Assembly (NCBI GenBank): GCA_964646525.1
Contig: CAZYER010000004.1
Coordinates: 1 to 57,904, forward strand
From: GCA-002282575 sp964646525
GTDB taxonomy: Bacteria; Pseudomonadota; Gammaproteobacteria; Thiomicrospirales; Thiomicrospiraceae
Direction: 5' to 3'
Length of the DNA stretch: 57,904 bases
In this document: in pieces, positions 17,717-26,458 of the stretch
How the letters are laid out: every line of letters starts with the position of its first letter
How positions within the stretch are numbered: position 1 is the stretch's first letter
The notes under the pieces: generated by a model
Told to the model about the DNA's origin: nothing
What the model saw: only the letters and a program-made list of their open reading frames with translations
Databases searched by the model: none
Made by a program: the position numbers and the translations under genes

Positions 17717-20305
17717 TTAAACGGCCACAATATTAACCAGACGACCTGGTACCACAATCACTTTAGTAATCGCTTTACCTTCGGTATATTTTTGCACGCC
17801 ATCATCCATTAACGCCATGGCTTCTACCTTGTCTTGTGTCGCGTCTGGCTCAACGCTAATCTTGCCCCTTAGTTTTCCGTTCACTTGTACCATGAGCTCT
17901 ATTGAATCCCGCTTTAACGCTAACTCATCGACTTTTGGCCAAGCAGCAGTCGCTAACAGCCCACTTCCACCCAAAGCTTGATACATGACTTCCGTAATAT
18001 GAGGCGCAACTGGCGCTAACATCATCGTCAGTATCATCAACCCTTCCTGCAACACAGCCCGACTTTGAGCGCTTCCACTATTATGGCGCGACAGCGTATT
18101 CGACAATTCCATACAAGAAGCAATGGCAGTATTGAATGATTGACGACGTCCCCAGTCATCGGTCACTTTGGCGAGTGTTTCATGAACTTTACGACGCACT
18201 GCCTTGTCATCCTCTGAAAGTGCGGCGATATCGAGTTCAACGACAACACCCTGCTCAACATGATTCTGGACTAAGCGCCATACGCGGTTTAAGAAGCGTG
18301 AAGCCCCTTCAACACCCGCATCCGACCATTCCAGTGACTGTTCTGGTGGTGCTGCAAACATCATAAACAAGCGTGCGGTATCCGCTCCGTATTGCTCGAT
18401 CAACGCCTGCGGATCAACGCCGTTATTTTTTGATTTCGACATTTTTTCCGTACCACCAATCTCAACCGGCAGACCATCCGATTTAAGAATCGCCTTCAGC
18501 GGCTTACCCTTTTCATCAGTTTCCAATTGAACATCGGCAGGATTAAACCATTGCTTACGCCCATCCTCTCCCATACGATAATAGGTATCGGCAATCACCA
18601 TGCCTTGAGTTAGCAACCGCTTAAAGGGCTCATCCGTTTTAACCAAACCTTCATCGCGCATTAACTTATGGAAGAAGCGCGCATAAAGTAAATGTAAAAT
18701 CGCATGCTCAATACCACCAATGTATTGATCAACTGGCAACCAATGATCGGCTCGCTCATCCAGCATTTTTTCTTGATTATCAGGGCAGGCGTAACGTGCG
18801 TAATACCAACTCGACTCAAAGAAGGTGTCAAAGGTATCAGTTTCGCGTTTTGCTTCGCCACCACATTTCGGGCAAGTACAGTGAGTGAAGCTTTCTAACT
18901 GAGTTAACGGTGAAGCACCACCATCGGGAATCACATCTTCGGGCAAGGTGACTGGCAACTGATCTTCTGGTACAGGCACAACACCACAGTCAGGACAATA
19001 AATAACCGGAATCGGACAACCCCAATAACGCTGACGTGACATACCCCAGTCACGCAAACGATAGTTAATCGTTTTCTTACCCAGCTCTTTAATTTCTAAA
19101 GCTTTTGCGATTGCTTCAAAGGCATCATCAAAATTCATCCCATCGAATGAACCCGAATGGATAAGCTGACCTTTTTCGGTCATGGCTTCGGCACTAATAT
19201 CTGGCTCTGCACCATCGACGCTAATCACAGCCTTCATCGGCAAATGATACTGCTTTGCAAACTCCCAGTCGCGTTGATCGTGCGCTGGCACACTCATGAC
19301 TGCACCCGTACCATATCCCATTAGGACAAAGTTAGCTACCCATACAGGAATTAATTCACCCGTAATCGGATGCGTGACGCGCAACCCCGTATCGATCCCT
19401 TTCTTTTCCATGGTTTCGATAACCGCTTCGGATGTACCTGTCTGCGCGCACTCATGAATAAAGTTTGCTAATTCAGGGCGTGAAGCCGCCGCCTGCTTCG
19501 CCAAGGGATGCTCAGCAGCAATGGCCACATAAGTGACCCCCATTAGCGTATCGGGACGTGTCGTAAAGACTTTGAGCTTTTGCGAGGTATCTTCCGCTAA
19601 TGGAAACTCTATTTCCAATCCTTGTGAACGACCAATCCAGTTGCGCTGCATGGTTTTAACCTGCTCGGGCCATTCGGTTAAGGTATCCAAATCATCGAGC
19701 AGTTCGTCAGCGTAGGCCGTAATTTTGAGGAACCATTGGGCAATTTCTTTACGCTCAACCAGAGCACCTGAACGCCAGCCGCGACCATCAATAACCTGCT
19801 CATTCGCCAATACCGTATTGTCTACTGGATCCCAGTTAACCACAGATAAACGGCGATACACTAAGCCTTTCTTGTAGAGTTGCAAGAAAAACCACTGCTC
19901 CCACTTATAATAATCTGGCGAACAAGTCGCTAACTCGCGCGACCAGTCGTAACCTAAGCCCAAAGACTTAAGCTGATTACGCATATAATCAATATTACTA
20001 TAAGTCCAAGCGGCTGGCGCTACCTTATTGGCAATGGCGGCATTTTCAGCTGGCAAACCAAATGCATCCCATCCCATAGGTTGTAATACGTTTTTACCCA
20101 GCATACGCATGTAACGTGCAATCACATCACCAATGGTGTAATTGCGCACATGTCCCATATGTAAACGACCAGAAGGATAAGGAAACATCGATAAACAATA
20201 GAATTTTTCTTTATCTGGATTTTCTACTGCTTGAAAGACATTGGCATCATGCCATTGTTGTTGAATACGACTTTCAATTTCCTTGGGACTATACACAGAA
20301 TCCAT
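17717..20305 (-). CDS. leuS: Leucyl-tRNA synthetase
   Basis: 862 aa, full length for the bacterial enzyme. It is a class I synthetase charging tRNA-Leu. The ATP-binding HMGH motif (residues 49-52) and EKMSKSKNNGV are present. The CP1 editing domain (TTRPDTLMGVTYVAIAAEHPL) and a CPxCG zinc-ribbon pair are also visible. It is the first gene of leuS-lptE-holA. Confidence 0.97.
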   Translation of the reverse strand: MDSVYSPKEIESRIQQQWHDANVFQAVENPDKEKFYCLSMFPYPSGRLHMGHVRNYTIGDVIARYMRMLGKNVLQPMGWDAFGLPAENAAIANKVAPAAWTYSNIDYMRNQLKSLGLGYDWSRELATCSPDYYKWEQWFFLQLYKKGLVYRRLSVVNWDPVDNTVLANEQVIDGRGWRSGALVERKEIAQWFLKITAYADELLDDLDTLTEWPEQVKTMQRNWIGRSQGLEIEFPLAEDTSQKLKVFTTRPDTLMGVTYVAIAAEHPLAKQAAASRPELANFIHECAQTGTSEAVIETMEKKGIDTGLRVTHPITGELIPVWVANFVLMGYGTGAVMSVPAHDQRDWEFAKQYHLPMKAVISVDGAEPDISAEAMTEKGQLIHSGSFDGMNFDDAFEAIAKALEIKELGKKTINYRLRDWGMSRQRYWGCPIPVIYCPDCGVVPVPEDQLPVTLPEDVIPDGGASPLTQLESFTHCTCPKCGGEAKRETDTFDTFFESSWYYARYACPDNQEKMLDERADHWLPVDQYIGGIEHAILHLLYARFFHKLMRDEGLVKTDEPFKRLLTQGMVIADTYYRMGEDGRKQWFNPADVQLETDEKGKPLKAILKSDGLPVEIGGTEKMSKSKNNGVDPQALIEQYGADTARLFMMFAAPPEQSLEWSDAGVEGASRFLNRVWRLVQNHVEQGVVVELDIAALSEDDKAVRRKVHETLAKVTDDWGRRQSFNTAIASCMELSNTLSRHNSGSAQSRAVLQEGLMILTMMLAPVAPHITEVMYQALGGSGLLATAAWPKVDELALKRDSIELMVQVNGKLRGKISVEPDATQDKVEAMALMDDGVQKYTEGKAITKVIVVPGRLVNIVAV

Positions 20306-20470
20306 GAGACACGCCTAAAGATTAAACAAGGCTATTATTATGCTATAAAGAAACCTAATAAGGCTAGTGGATTGGCTAGGAAATGGGAAAATAAGACACG
20401 GATGTGATGAAAAGAGATACGAGCTTAAACAAAAAGCCGAGAACGAATGAAAAAGGTAAAACGGTCACAC

Positions 20471-20848
20471 TTAAGGCGGAGCTTCTGCTGCAATATCAGC
20501 GATATTGCCTTCTTTCTCTGGTGCCGAAAGCTTAGTACGCGGCAAATTAGGCACGTAACTTTCCATTTTCTGGTTGGGTACACTAATCACGCGAAAAAAG
20601 GTTTCATTGGGCAGTGCAAAATGCAACACCTCACGAGCTTGAGTTTCAATCGCATCAGTATGATTTTGCAAATCCAAAACCAGGTTTTTTAATGATTCAT
20701 TTCTCGTCTCAAGTTGTTTAATATGAGCTTGCGCTAAAGCAAGCTCATTTTGCAGCCGCAACCACTCACTGATACCTCCATCAGGAGACCAAAGTCGATA
20801 CTGAAGCCACATGATGGCAAGTACAAAAACAAAGAAGAGTTTTTTCAT
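20471..20848 (-). CDS. ftsB: Cell division protein FtsB
   Basis: 125 aa. One N-terminal membrane helix (residues 2-17) is followed by a coiled coil (about 28-65, NELALAQAHIKQLETRNESLKNLV) and the EARE-type segment (ETQAREVLHFALPNETFFRV) conserved in septum initiator proteins. A Pro/Ala/Glu-rich tail (about 100-125) makes it somewhat longer than E. coli FtsB (103 aa). It bridges FtsL and FtsQ in the divisome. It lies downstream of eno as usual, but ispD does not follow, and a terminator-like palindrome stands between eno and ftsB. Confidence 0.88.
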   Translation of the reverse strand: MKKLFFVFVLAIMWLQYRLWSPDGGISEWLRLQNELALAQAHIKQLETRNESLKNLVLDLQNHTDAIETQAREVLHFALPNETFFRVISVPNQKMESYVPNLPRTKLSAPEKEGNIADIAAEAPP

Positions 20849-20852
20849 GCTA

Positions 20853-20890
20853 TTAAGAAAAATTATAATGCCCCATATGGGGCATTATAA
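20853..20890 (-). terminator. Terminator-like 28-bp perfect palindrome between eno and ftsB
   Basis: 20863-20890 is a perfect palindrome: TTATAAT, GCCCC, central ATAT, GGGGC, ATTATAA. On the minus strand it is followed by TTTTTC, so it reads as an intrinsic terminator for eno. ftsB starts 15 bp beyond it, so ftsB needs read-through or its own promoter. Confidence 0.75.
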
Positions 20891-20908
20891 AGGTCAGAGT
20901 TAACGTAA

Positions 20909-22183
20909 TTAATGTTTAAACGCAGACACGCCTGGATAAATCGCATCAGCACCCAGCATTTCTTCGATACGTAACAATTGATTGTACTTAGCCACTCGAT
21001 CTGAACGTGACATAGAACCCGTTTTGATTTGACCCACACCTGTCGCAACCGCTAAGTCAGCAATGGTCGTGTCTTCAGTTTCACCTGAACGATGAGACAT
21101 CACGGCAGTGTAGCCCGCTGCTTTGGCCATCGCAATCGCATCAAAGGTTTCCGTCAAAGTACCAATTTGATTCACTTTAATCAAGATTGAATTAGCAATA
21201 CCTTTGTCGATACCTTCTTTCAAAATTTTGCTGTTAGTGACGAACAAATCATCACCAACCAACTGAATTTTCTTACCTAATTTATCGGTCATTAATTTCC
21301 AGCCAGCCCAGTCTTCTTCTGCCATACCATCTTCAATTGAAATAACAGGGTATTTATCACACCAAGCGGCAAAGTAATCAACCATTTCTTCAGACGTCAT
21401 GCTACGGTTTTCAGAAGTTAACACATATTTACCGTCATGATAAAATTCACTCGCTGCCGCATCAATCGCAATCATGATGTCTTTACCTGCTTCAAAGCCT
21501 GCCGCTTTAATGGCTTCTAAAATTACGGTAATCGCTTCTTCATTAGAAGCTAAATCAGGCGCAAAACCGCCTTCATCACCAACAGCCGTATTTAAGCCTC
21601 TATCATGTAATACTTTTTTCAATGCATGAAACACTTGCGCGCCATAGCGTACCGCTTCTTTGAATGAAGGCGCACCCACTGGCACAATCATAAACTCTTG
21701 CATATCCACGCTATTATCCGCATGAGCTCCACCATTGATGATGTTCATCATAGGAACTGGCATACGGAAAGTGTCTGTTTTAACGTATTTAAACAAAGGC
21801 AAGCCTTTTGACTTAGCTGCAGCGTGAGCCACTGCCATCGAAACCGCTAAAATGGCGTTAGCACCCAAGTTTGCTTTATTGGCATCGCCATCCAGTTTAA
21901 TCATCGCTGCATCAATCGCAGCCTGATTGGTGGCATCTTGACCTACCAAGATTTGAGCAATTTTAGTATTAATATTGTTAACTGCTGTCAAAACACCTTT
22001 ACCACCAAAACGAGCTTTATCATTGTCACGCAACTCTAAGGCTTCGCGTTTACCCGTAGAAGCACCTGATGGCACAGCAGCACGACCAAAACTACCATCA
22101 ATTAGGGTAACATCCACTTCAACTGTTGGATTACCGCGAGAATCGATTACTTCACGAGCCCAGATACGCTGAATATTGCTCAT
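20909..22183 (-). CDS. eno: Enolase
   Basis: 424 aa. It interconverts 2-phosphoglycerate and phosphoenolpyruvate and is also a degradosome component in many gammaproteobacteria. The start AREVIDSRGNPTVEVD, the catalytic loop SGASTGKREALELRD and the signature ILIKVNQIGTLTET are intact, with Mg ligands in the VGDEGGF and SIEDGMAEEDW regions. It follows kdsA and pyrG in the common order. Confidence 0.98.
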   Translation of the reverse strand: MSNIQRIWAREVIDSRGNPTVEVDVTLIDGSFGRAAVPSGASTGKREALELRDNDKARFGGKGVLTAVNNINTKIAQILVGQDATNQAAIDAAMIKLDGDANKANLGANAILAVSMAVAHAAAKSKGLPLFKYVKTDTFRMPVPMMNIINGGAHADNSVDMQEFMIVPVGAPSFKEAVRYGAQVFHALKKVLHDRGLNTAVGDEGGFAPDLASNEEAITVILEAIKAAGFEAGKDIMIAIDAAASEFYHDGKYVLTSENRSMTSEEMVDYFAAWCDKYPVISIEDGMAEEDWAGWKLMTDKLGKKIQLVGDDLFVTNSKILKEGIDKGIANSILIKVNQIGTLTETFDAIAMAKAAGYTAVMSHRSGETEDTTIADLAVATGVGQIKTGSMSRSDRVAKYNQLLRIEEMLGADAIYPGVSAFKH

Positions 22184-22241
22184 TTACTTAACTCCTAACA
22201 ACAAATAACATCTCAAAAAAAGTCAAAAAAATAGGCAAGTA

Positions 22242-23084
22242 CTACTTGCCCATCAATTCATGTTCAATAAAACCCGATTGCTTCACCACCGAATCCAGTG
22301 CTTTCATGGTTGCCAAAACGGGTTGCAATTTGGCTAAAGGCCACATATTTGGACCATCAGAAAGTGCATTGGCGGGATCAGGATGAGTTTCCATAAAGAT
22401 ACCTGCCACACCCGTGGCAATCGCAGCTCGCGCTAAGGAAGCAACAAACTCACGTTGCCCGCCTGATGCCGTACCCAATCCACCGGGTTGCTGTACCGAA
22501 TGAGTGGCATCATAAACCACCGGACAACCTGTATCTCGCATAATGACCAAAGAGCGCATATCAGACACCAGTGTGTTATAACCGAAAGAAACGCCGCGCT
22601 CACAGACCATAATCTGCTGATTACCTGCTTCGTGACATTTTTGCACCACGTTATTCATGTCCCAAGGTGCCATGAACTGACCTTTTTTGACATTAACGGG
22701 CTTACCAGCACGAGCAACCGCTTGAATGAAATTGGTTTGACGTACTAAAAAAGCGGGTGTTTGTAATACGTCGACAATTTCAGCGACTTCATCAAAAGGG
22801 GTATCTTCATGTACATCGGTTAATACAGGCACGCCGATTTCACGCTTAACCTTGTCTAAAATGCGCAGCCCTTCCGCCAACCCTAAGCCGCGAAAACTGG
22901 TTGTGGATGAACGATTGGCTTTGTCGAATGAAGATTTGAAAATAAAATTAATACCCAAGTCTTCAGTCATACGCTTCAAGGTTTCAGCCGTATTCATCGC
23001 CAAGGCTTCATTTTCGATAACACAAGGACCCGCAATCAAAAAGAAGGGTTGATCGATACCAACATCAAAACCACAGAGCTTCAT
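22242..23084 (-). CDS. kdsA: 3-deoxy-D-manno-octulosonate 8-phosphate synthase
   Basis: 280 aa. It condenses phosphoenolpyruvate with arabinose 5-phosphate for Kdo, the inner-core sugar of lipopolysaccharide. FFLIAGPCVIE, FKSSFDKANRSS and VYDATHSVQQPGG are family signatures. It starts 1 bp after the pyrG stop codon region, so the two are tightly coupled. Confidence 0.97.
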   Translation of the reverse strand: MKLCGFDVGIDQPFFLIAGPCVIENEALAMNTAETLKRMTEDLGINFIFKSSFDKANRSSTTSFRGLGLAEGLRILDKVKREIGVPVLTDVHEDTPFDEVAEIVDVLQTPAFLVRQTNFIQAVARAGKPVNVKKGQFMAPWDMNNVVQKCHEAGNQQIMVCERGVSFGYNTLVSDMRSLVIMRDTGCPVVYDATHSVQQPGGLGTASGGQREFVASLARAAIATGVAGIFMETHPDPANALSDGPNMWPLAKLQPVLATMKALDSVVKQSGFIEHELMGK

Positions 23085-23085
23085 A

Positions 23086-24720
23086 TTATTTTCCTTGTTG
23101 ATGATTTAGAGCGGCTTGAATAAAGGCCGAAAACAAGGGATGACCATTGCGCGGTGTCGAGGTAAACTCAGGATGGAACTGACAAGCAAAAAACCATGGA
23201 TGAACGGATGTTGGCAATTCAACCGTTTCAACCAAGCCGCCCTCGGCAGAGCGTCCACCGATTACCAAACCCGCATCATTCAGACGTGGAATATAATGGT
23301 CATTCACTTCATAGCGATGACGATGGCGCTCCCAAATAACCGCTTTACCATAAATCGCTTGCGCTAAAGACCCATCTTCTAACACAGCAGCTTGCGAACC
23401 CAAGCGCATGGTACCACCTAAGTCAACATCTTCGGTACGCGCTTGCACTTTACCATCGGGATCTACCCATTCAGTAATCATGGCAACGACAGGATGACGC
23501 GCTTTAGGACGGAATTCCGTGCTATGTGCTTCGGGCAGTTTAGCAAGGTTACGCGCTGCTTCAATCACCGCAACCTGCATACCCAAGCAGATACCTAAAT
23601 AAGGAATTTTATGCTCACGAGCATAGGTAACGGCCAAAATCTTACCTTCGACACCACGCTCACCAAAACCTCCTGGAACAAGAATGGCTTCATGCTGTTC
23701 AAGCAAGGCTGTACCCTCAGTTTCTAAACGCTCAGAATCAATATAAGTAATATCGACTTTTGCTTTAGCGTGAATTCCCGCATGCAATAAAGACTCATTG
23801 AGCGATTTATAGGCCTCAGTCAATTCAACATATTTACCGACTAAGGCAATGCGAACACGATGCTCAGGGTTAGCAATGGCTTTAACCACCGCATCCCAGT
23901 CGGTCAAATCGGCTGGCGGCACATCCAAGCGTAACTGATCGCAAACCACTTGGTCGAAACCTTGGTCATGCAACATGCGAGGAACCGCATAAATGCTTGG
24001 CGCATCGAGTGAGTTAATAACCGCTTTTTCTGAAACACTGGTGAAAAGCGCAATTTTACGTTTGTCGCCATCAGAAATCGGACGATCTGAGCGACATAAA
24101 AGCACATCTGGCTGAATGCCAATCGAACGCAATTGTTGTACTGAGTGCTGTGTTGGCTTGGTTTTTAACTCACCCGCAGCGGCAATATAAGGAAGCAGGG
24201 TTAGATGCACAAAAAGTGCATTCTCACGCCCTAACTCAACACCCATTTGACGAATGGCTTCCATAAAAGGCAAAGATTCAATATCACCTACGGTACCGCC
24301 CACTTCAACAATGGCAACATCTATGTCTTGAGCAACCAAATGAATGCGGCGCTTAATCTCGTCGGTAATATGGGGAATAACTTGTACCGTACCACCTAGG
24401 TAATCTCCACGGCGTTCTTTGCGAATCACAGAATCGTAAACCTGACCTGTTGAAAAGCTGTTATTACGACCCATGCGACGGTCGATGAAGCGCTCGTAAT
24501 GCCCTAAATCCAAGTCAGTTTCAGCGCCGTCGTCGGTGACAAACACTTCACCATGTTGCATTGGACTCATGGTACCAGGATCGACGTTGATGTAAGGATC
24601 CATTTTTAACATGGTCACTTTTAATCCACGAGCCGCCAAAGCCGCTCCTAACGAAGCCGCCGCAATTCCCTTACCTAACGAGGAAACAACACCACCAGTC
24701 ACAAATACAAACTTAGCCAT
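23086..24720 (-). CDS. pyrG: CTP synthase
   Basis: 544 aa from MAKFVFVTGGVVSSLGKG. The open frame extends three codons upstream, but this start matches the family. The N-terminal synthetase domain has the P-loop SLGKGIAAAS. The C-terminal glutaminase domain has nucleophile Cys in GICLGMQ and the HPEF His/Glu pair. It aminates UTP to CTP with ammonia from glutamine. Confidence 0.97.
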   Translation of the reverse strand: MAKFVFVTGGVVSSLGKGIAAASLGAALAARGLKVTMLKMDPYINVDPGTMSPMQHGEVFVTDDGAETDLDLGHYERFIDRRMGRNNSFSTGQVYDSVIRKERRGDYLGGTVQVIPHITDEIKRRIHLVAQDIDVAIVEVGGTVGDIESLPFMEAIRQMGVELGRENALFVHLTLLPYIAAAGELKTKPTQHSVQQLRSIGIQPDVLLCRSDRPISDGDKRKIALFTSVSEKAVINSLDAPSIYAVPRMLHDQGFDQVVCDQLRLDVPPADLTDWDAVVKAIANPEHRVRIALVGKYVELTEAYKSLNESLLHAGIHAKAKVDITYIDSERLETEGTALLEQHEAILVPGGFGERGVEGKILAVTYAREHKIPYLGICLGMQVAVIEAARNLAKLPEAHSTEFRPKARHPVVAMITEWVDPDGKVQARTEDVDLGGTMRLGSQAAVLEDGSLAQAIYGKAVIWERHRHRYEVNDHYIPRLNDAGLVIGGRSAEGGLVETVELPTSVHPWFFACQFHPEFTSTPRNGHPLFSAFIQAALNHQQGK

Positions 24721-24801
24721 GACATTCACTTATGAGCACATAAAAATTTTCACAATTATAGCAAATTTTAGCCTTCATGGATACGGCAAAATGGCGCGTA
24801 A

Positions 24802-26319
24802 TTAAGCCAAAAATAATGAATAAGCCAGATTATCGTTTTCTGAGGTATAGGGATAGCCAAGCTGTTCCAGAAAGGCATTAAAGGCAGGCAATTCTCTTTC
24901 TGGCACTTGAATTCCCGCCAATACGGTTCCTTCGGCTGCACCATGATTGCGGTAATGAAACAGACTAATATTCCAGCCAGATGACATAGAAGATAGAAAC
25001 GCAAGCAAAGCACCAGGGCGCTCGGGAAATTCAAATCGAACCAGCTGTTCATCTAAGGCTTTTCCACCTACCCCACCAATCATATGACGCAGATGCAATT
25101 TCGCCATTTCATTGGCTGAAAGATCAACCGTGGCAAAGCCCGCTTTTTGTAACTCATCTATAATTAGGCGCTTTTCATTTTGACCTTCATTCAAGCGAAT
25201 ACCAACGAATACTTGCGCTTGGCTAGCATCGGCATAACGATAATTAAACTCAGTAATAACACGTTTATTGCCCAACAAACGACAGAAATGAAGAAAACTA
25301 CCTGGCTTTTCCGGAATCGTTACCGCCAATAGTGTTTCTGCTCCCTCGCCTATTTCCGTTCGTTCTGCGATGTAACGCAGCCGATCAAAATTCATATTAG
25401 CACCACTGACAATCGCTACCAGTGACTCATCTTTCCAGTCTTGCGCTAAGGCGTATTTTTTTAATCCCGCAACAGCTAATGCGCCAGCAGGCTCAGCTAT
25501 TGAACGGGTATCTTCAAAAACATCTTTAATGGCAGCACACATTTCATCCGTGGTTACTGTCACCATGGCATCCACATAGTGCTGTGCCACCATAAAAGGA
25601 CGTTCTCCCACCTGTGCCACCGCTACACCATCAGCAAAAATACCTACTTGCGACAAAACAACCCGTTCGCCTGCTTCAAGTGCTGCTTTCATACAAGCCG
25701 CATCTTCTGGCTCAACTCCAATCACCAAGGTTTCGGGATGAATAGACTTAATCACCGCTGCCACACCAGCAATAATACCTCCCCCACCAACAGGCACAAA
25801 TATCGCTTTCATAGGTTCTGTATGTTGACGAATCAGCTCTAAAGCAATGGTTCCCTGTCCAGCAATCACTTCCCAATCATCATAAGGATGAATGAAAGTC
25901 GCCCCCGTTTGAGCCACTAAAAATTGAGCATATTCAGCGGCTTGATTAAAGTTATCGCCATGCAAAACCACCTCACCACCTAAGCGACGGACCGACTCAA
26001 CCTTAATACTAGGTGTGGTTTGCGGCATAACAATCGTTGCTTTCATGGCTAATTTTCTAGCAGCCAAAGCTACACCCTGTGCGTGATTACCCGCCGAAGC
26101 AGCAATAACGCCCTGCGCTCGTTCCTGTGGCGATAAATTCAGCATACGATTGTAAGCACCGCGCAATTTAAACGAGAAAACAGGCTGTAAGTCCTCACGC
26201 TTTAACACAACGCGATTGCCACATTTACTCGATAAACGTGGTGCATAGGTTAGGGGGCTTTCTTGAGCGACATCATAGACTGGAGCGCGCAAAACCATTT
26301 TTAACAAACGTTGTGGCAT
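24802..26319 (-). CDS. ilvA: Threonine ammonia-lyase, biosynthetic
   Basis: 505 aa. It is a PLP enzyme converting threonine to 2-oxobutanoate for isoleucine. The PLP Lys51 lies in FSFKLRGAYNRM, and the phosphate-binding GGGGIIAG loop is present. Two C-terminal ACT-like regulatory domains (about 330-500) give the full feedback-regulated form. It is divergent from the copper receptor gene across 139 bp. Confidence 0.95.
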   Translation of the reverse strand: MPQRLLKMVLRAPVYDVAQESPLTYAPRLSSKCGNRVVLKREDLQPVFSFKLRGAYNRMLNLSPQERAQGVIAASAGNHAQGVALAARKLAMKATIVMPQTTPSIKVESVRRLGGEVVLHGDNFNQAAEYAQFLVAQTGATFIHPYDDWEVIAGQGTIALELIRQHTEPMKAIFVPVGGGGIIAGVAAVIKSIHPETLVIGVEPEDAACMKAALEAGERVVLSQVGIFADGVAVAQVGERPFMVAQHYVDAMVTVTTDEMCAAIKDVFEDTRSIAEPAGALAVAGLKKYALAQDWKDESLVAIVSGANMNFDRLRYIAERTEIGEGAETLLAVTIPEKPGSFLHFCRLLGNKRVITEFNYRYADASQAQVFVGIRLNEGQNEKRLIIDELQKAGFATVDLSANEMAKLHLRHMIGGVGGKALDEQLVRFEFPERPGALLAFLSSMSSGWNISLFHYRNHGAAEGTVLAGIQVPERELPAFNAFLEQLGYPYTSENDNLAYSLFLA

Positions 26320-26378
26320 GAAACTTTCCGACGGTGAATTTTGTACAGTTTAGCAGATGAAGCCTGATTACGCATGGG

Positions 26379-26395
26379 TGCGACAATATGTCGCA
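26379..26395. promoter_or_regulatory. Perfect 7-3-7 palindrome upstream of the copper receptor
   Basis: TGCGACA-ATA-TGTCGCA lies 63 bp before the receptor ATG and 59 bp before the divergent ilvA ATG. Its length and symmetry suit a dimeric repressor or activator. It does not look like a Fur box or a CueR site. The likely target is the copper-uptake cluster, by position. Confidence 0.55.
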
Positions 26396-26458
26396 TGTTA
26401 ATGAACCGCTATTTATCCTAGTATATGCGTCACAAACTCGCATTACAGGAAATGACCT

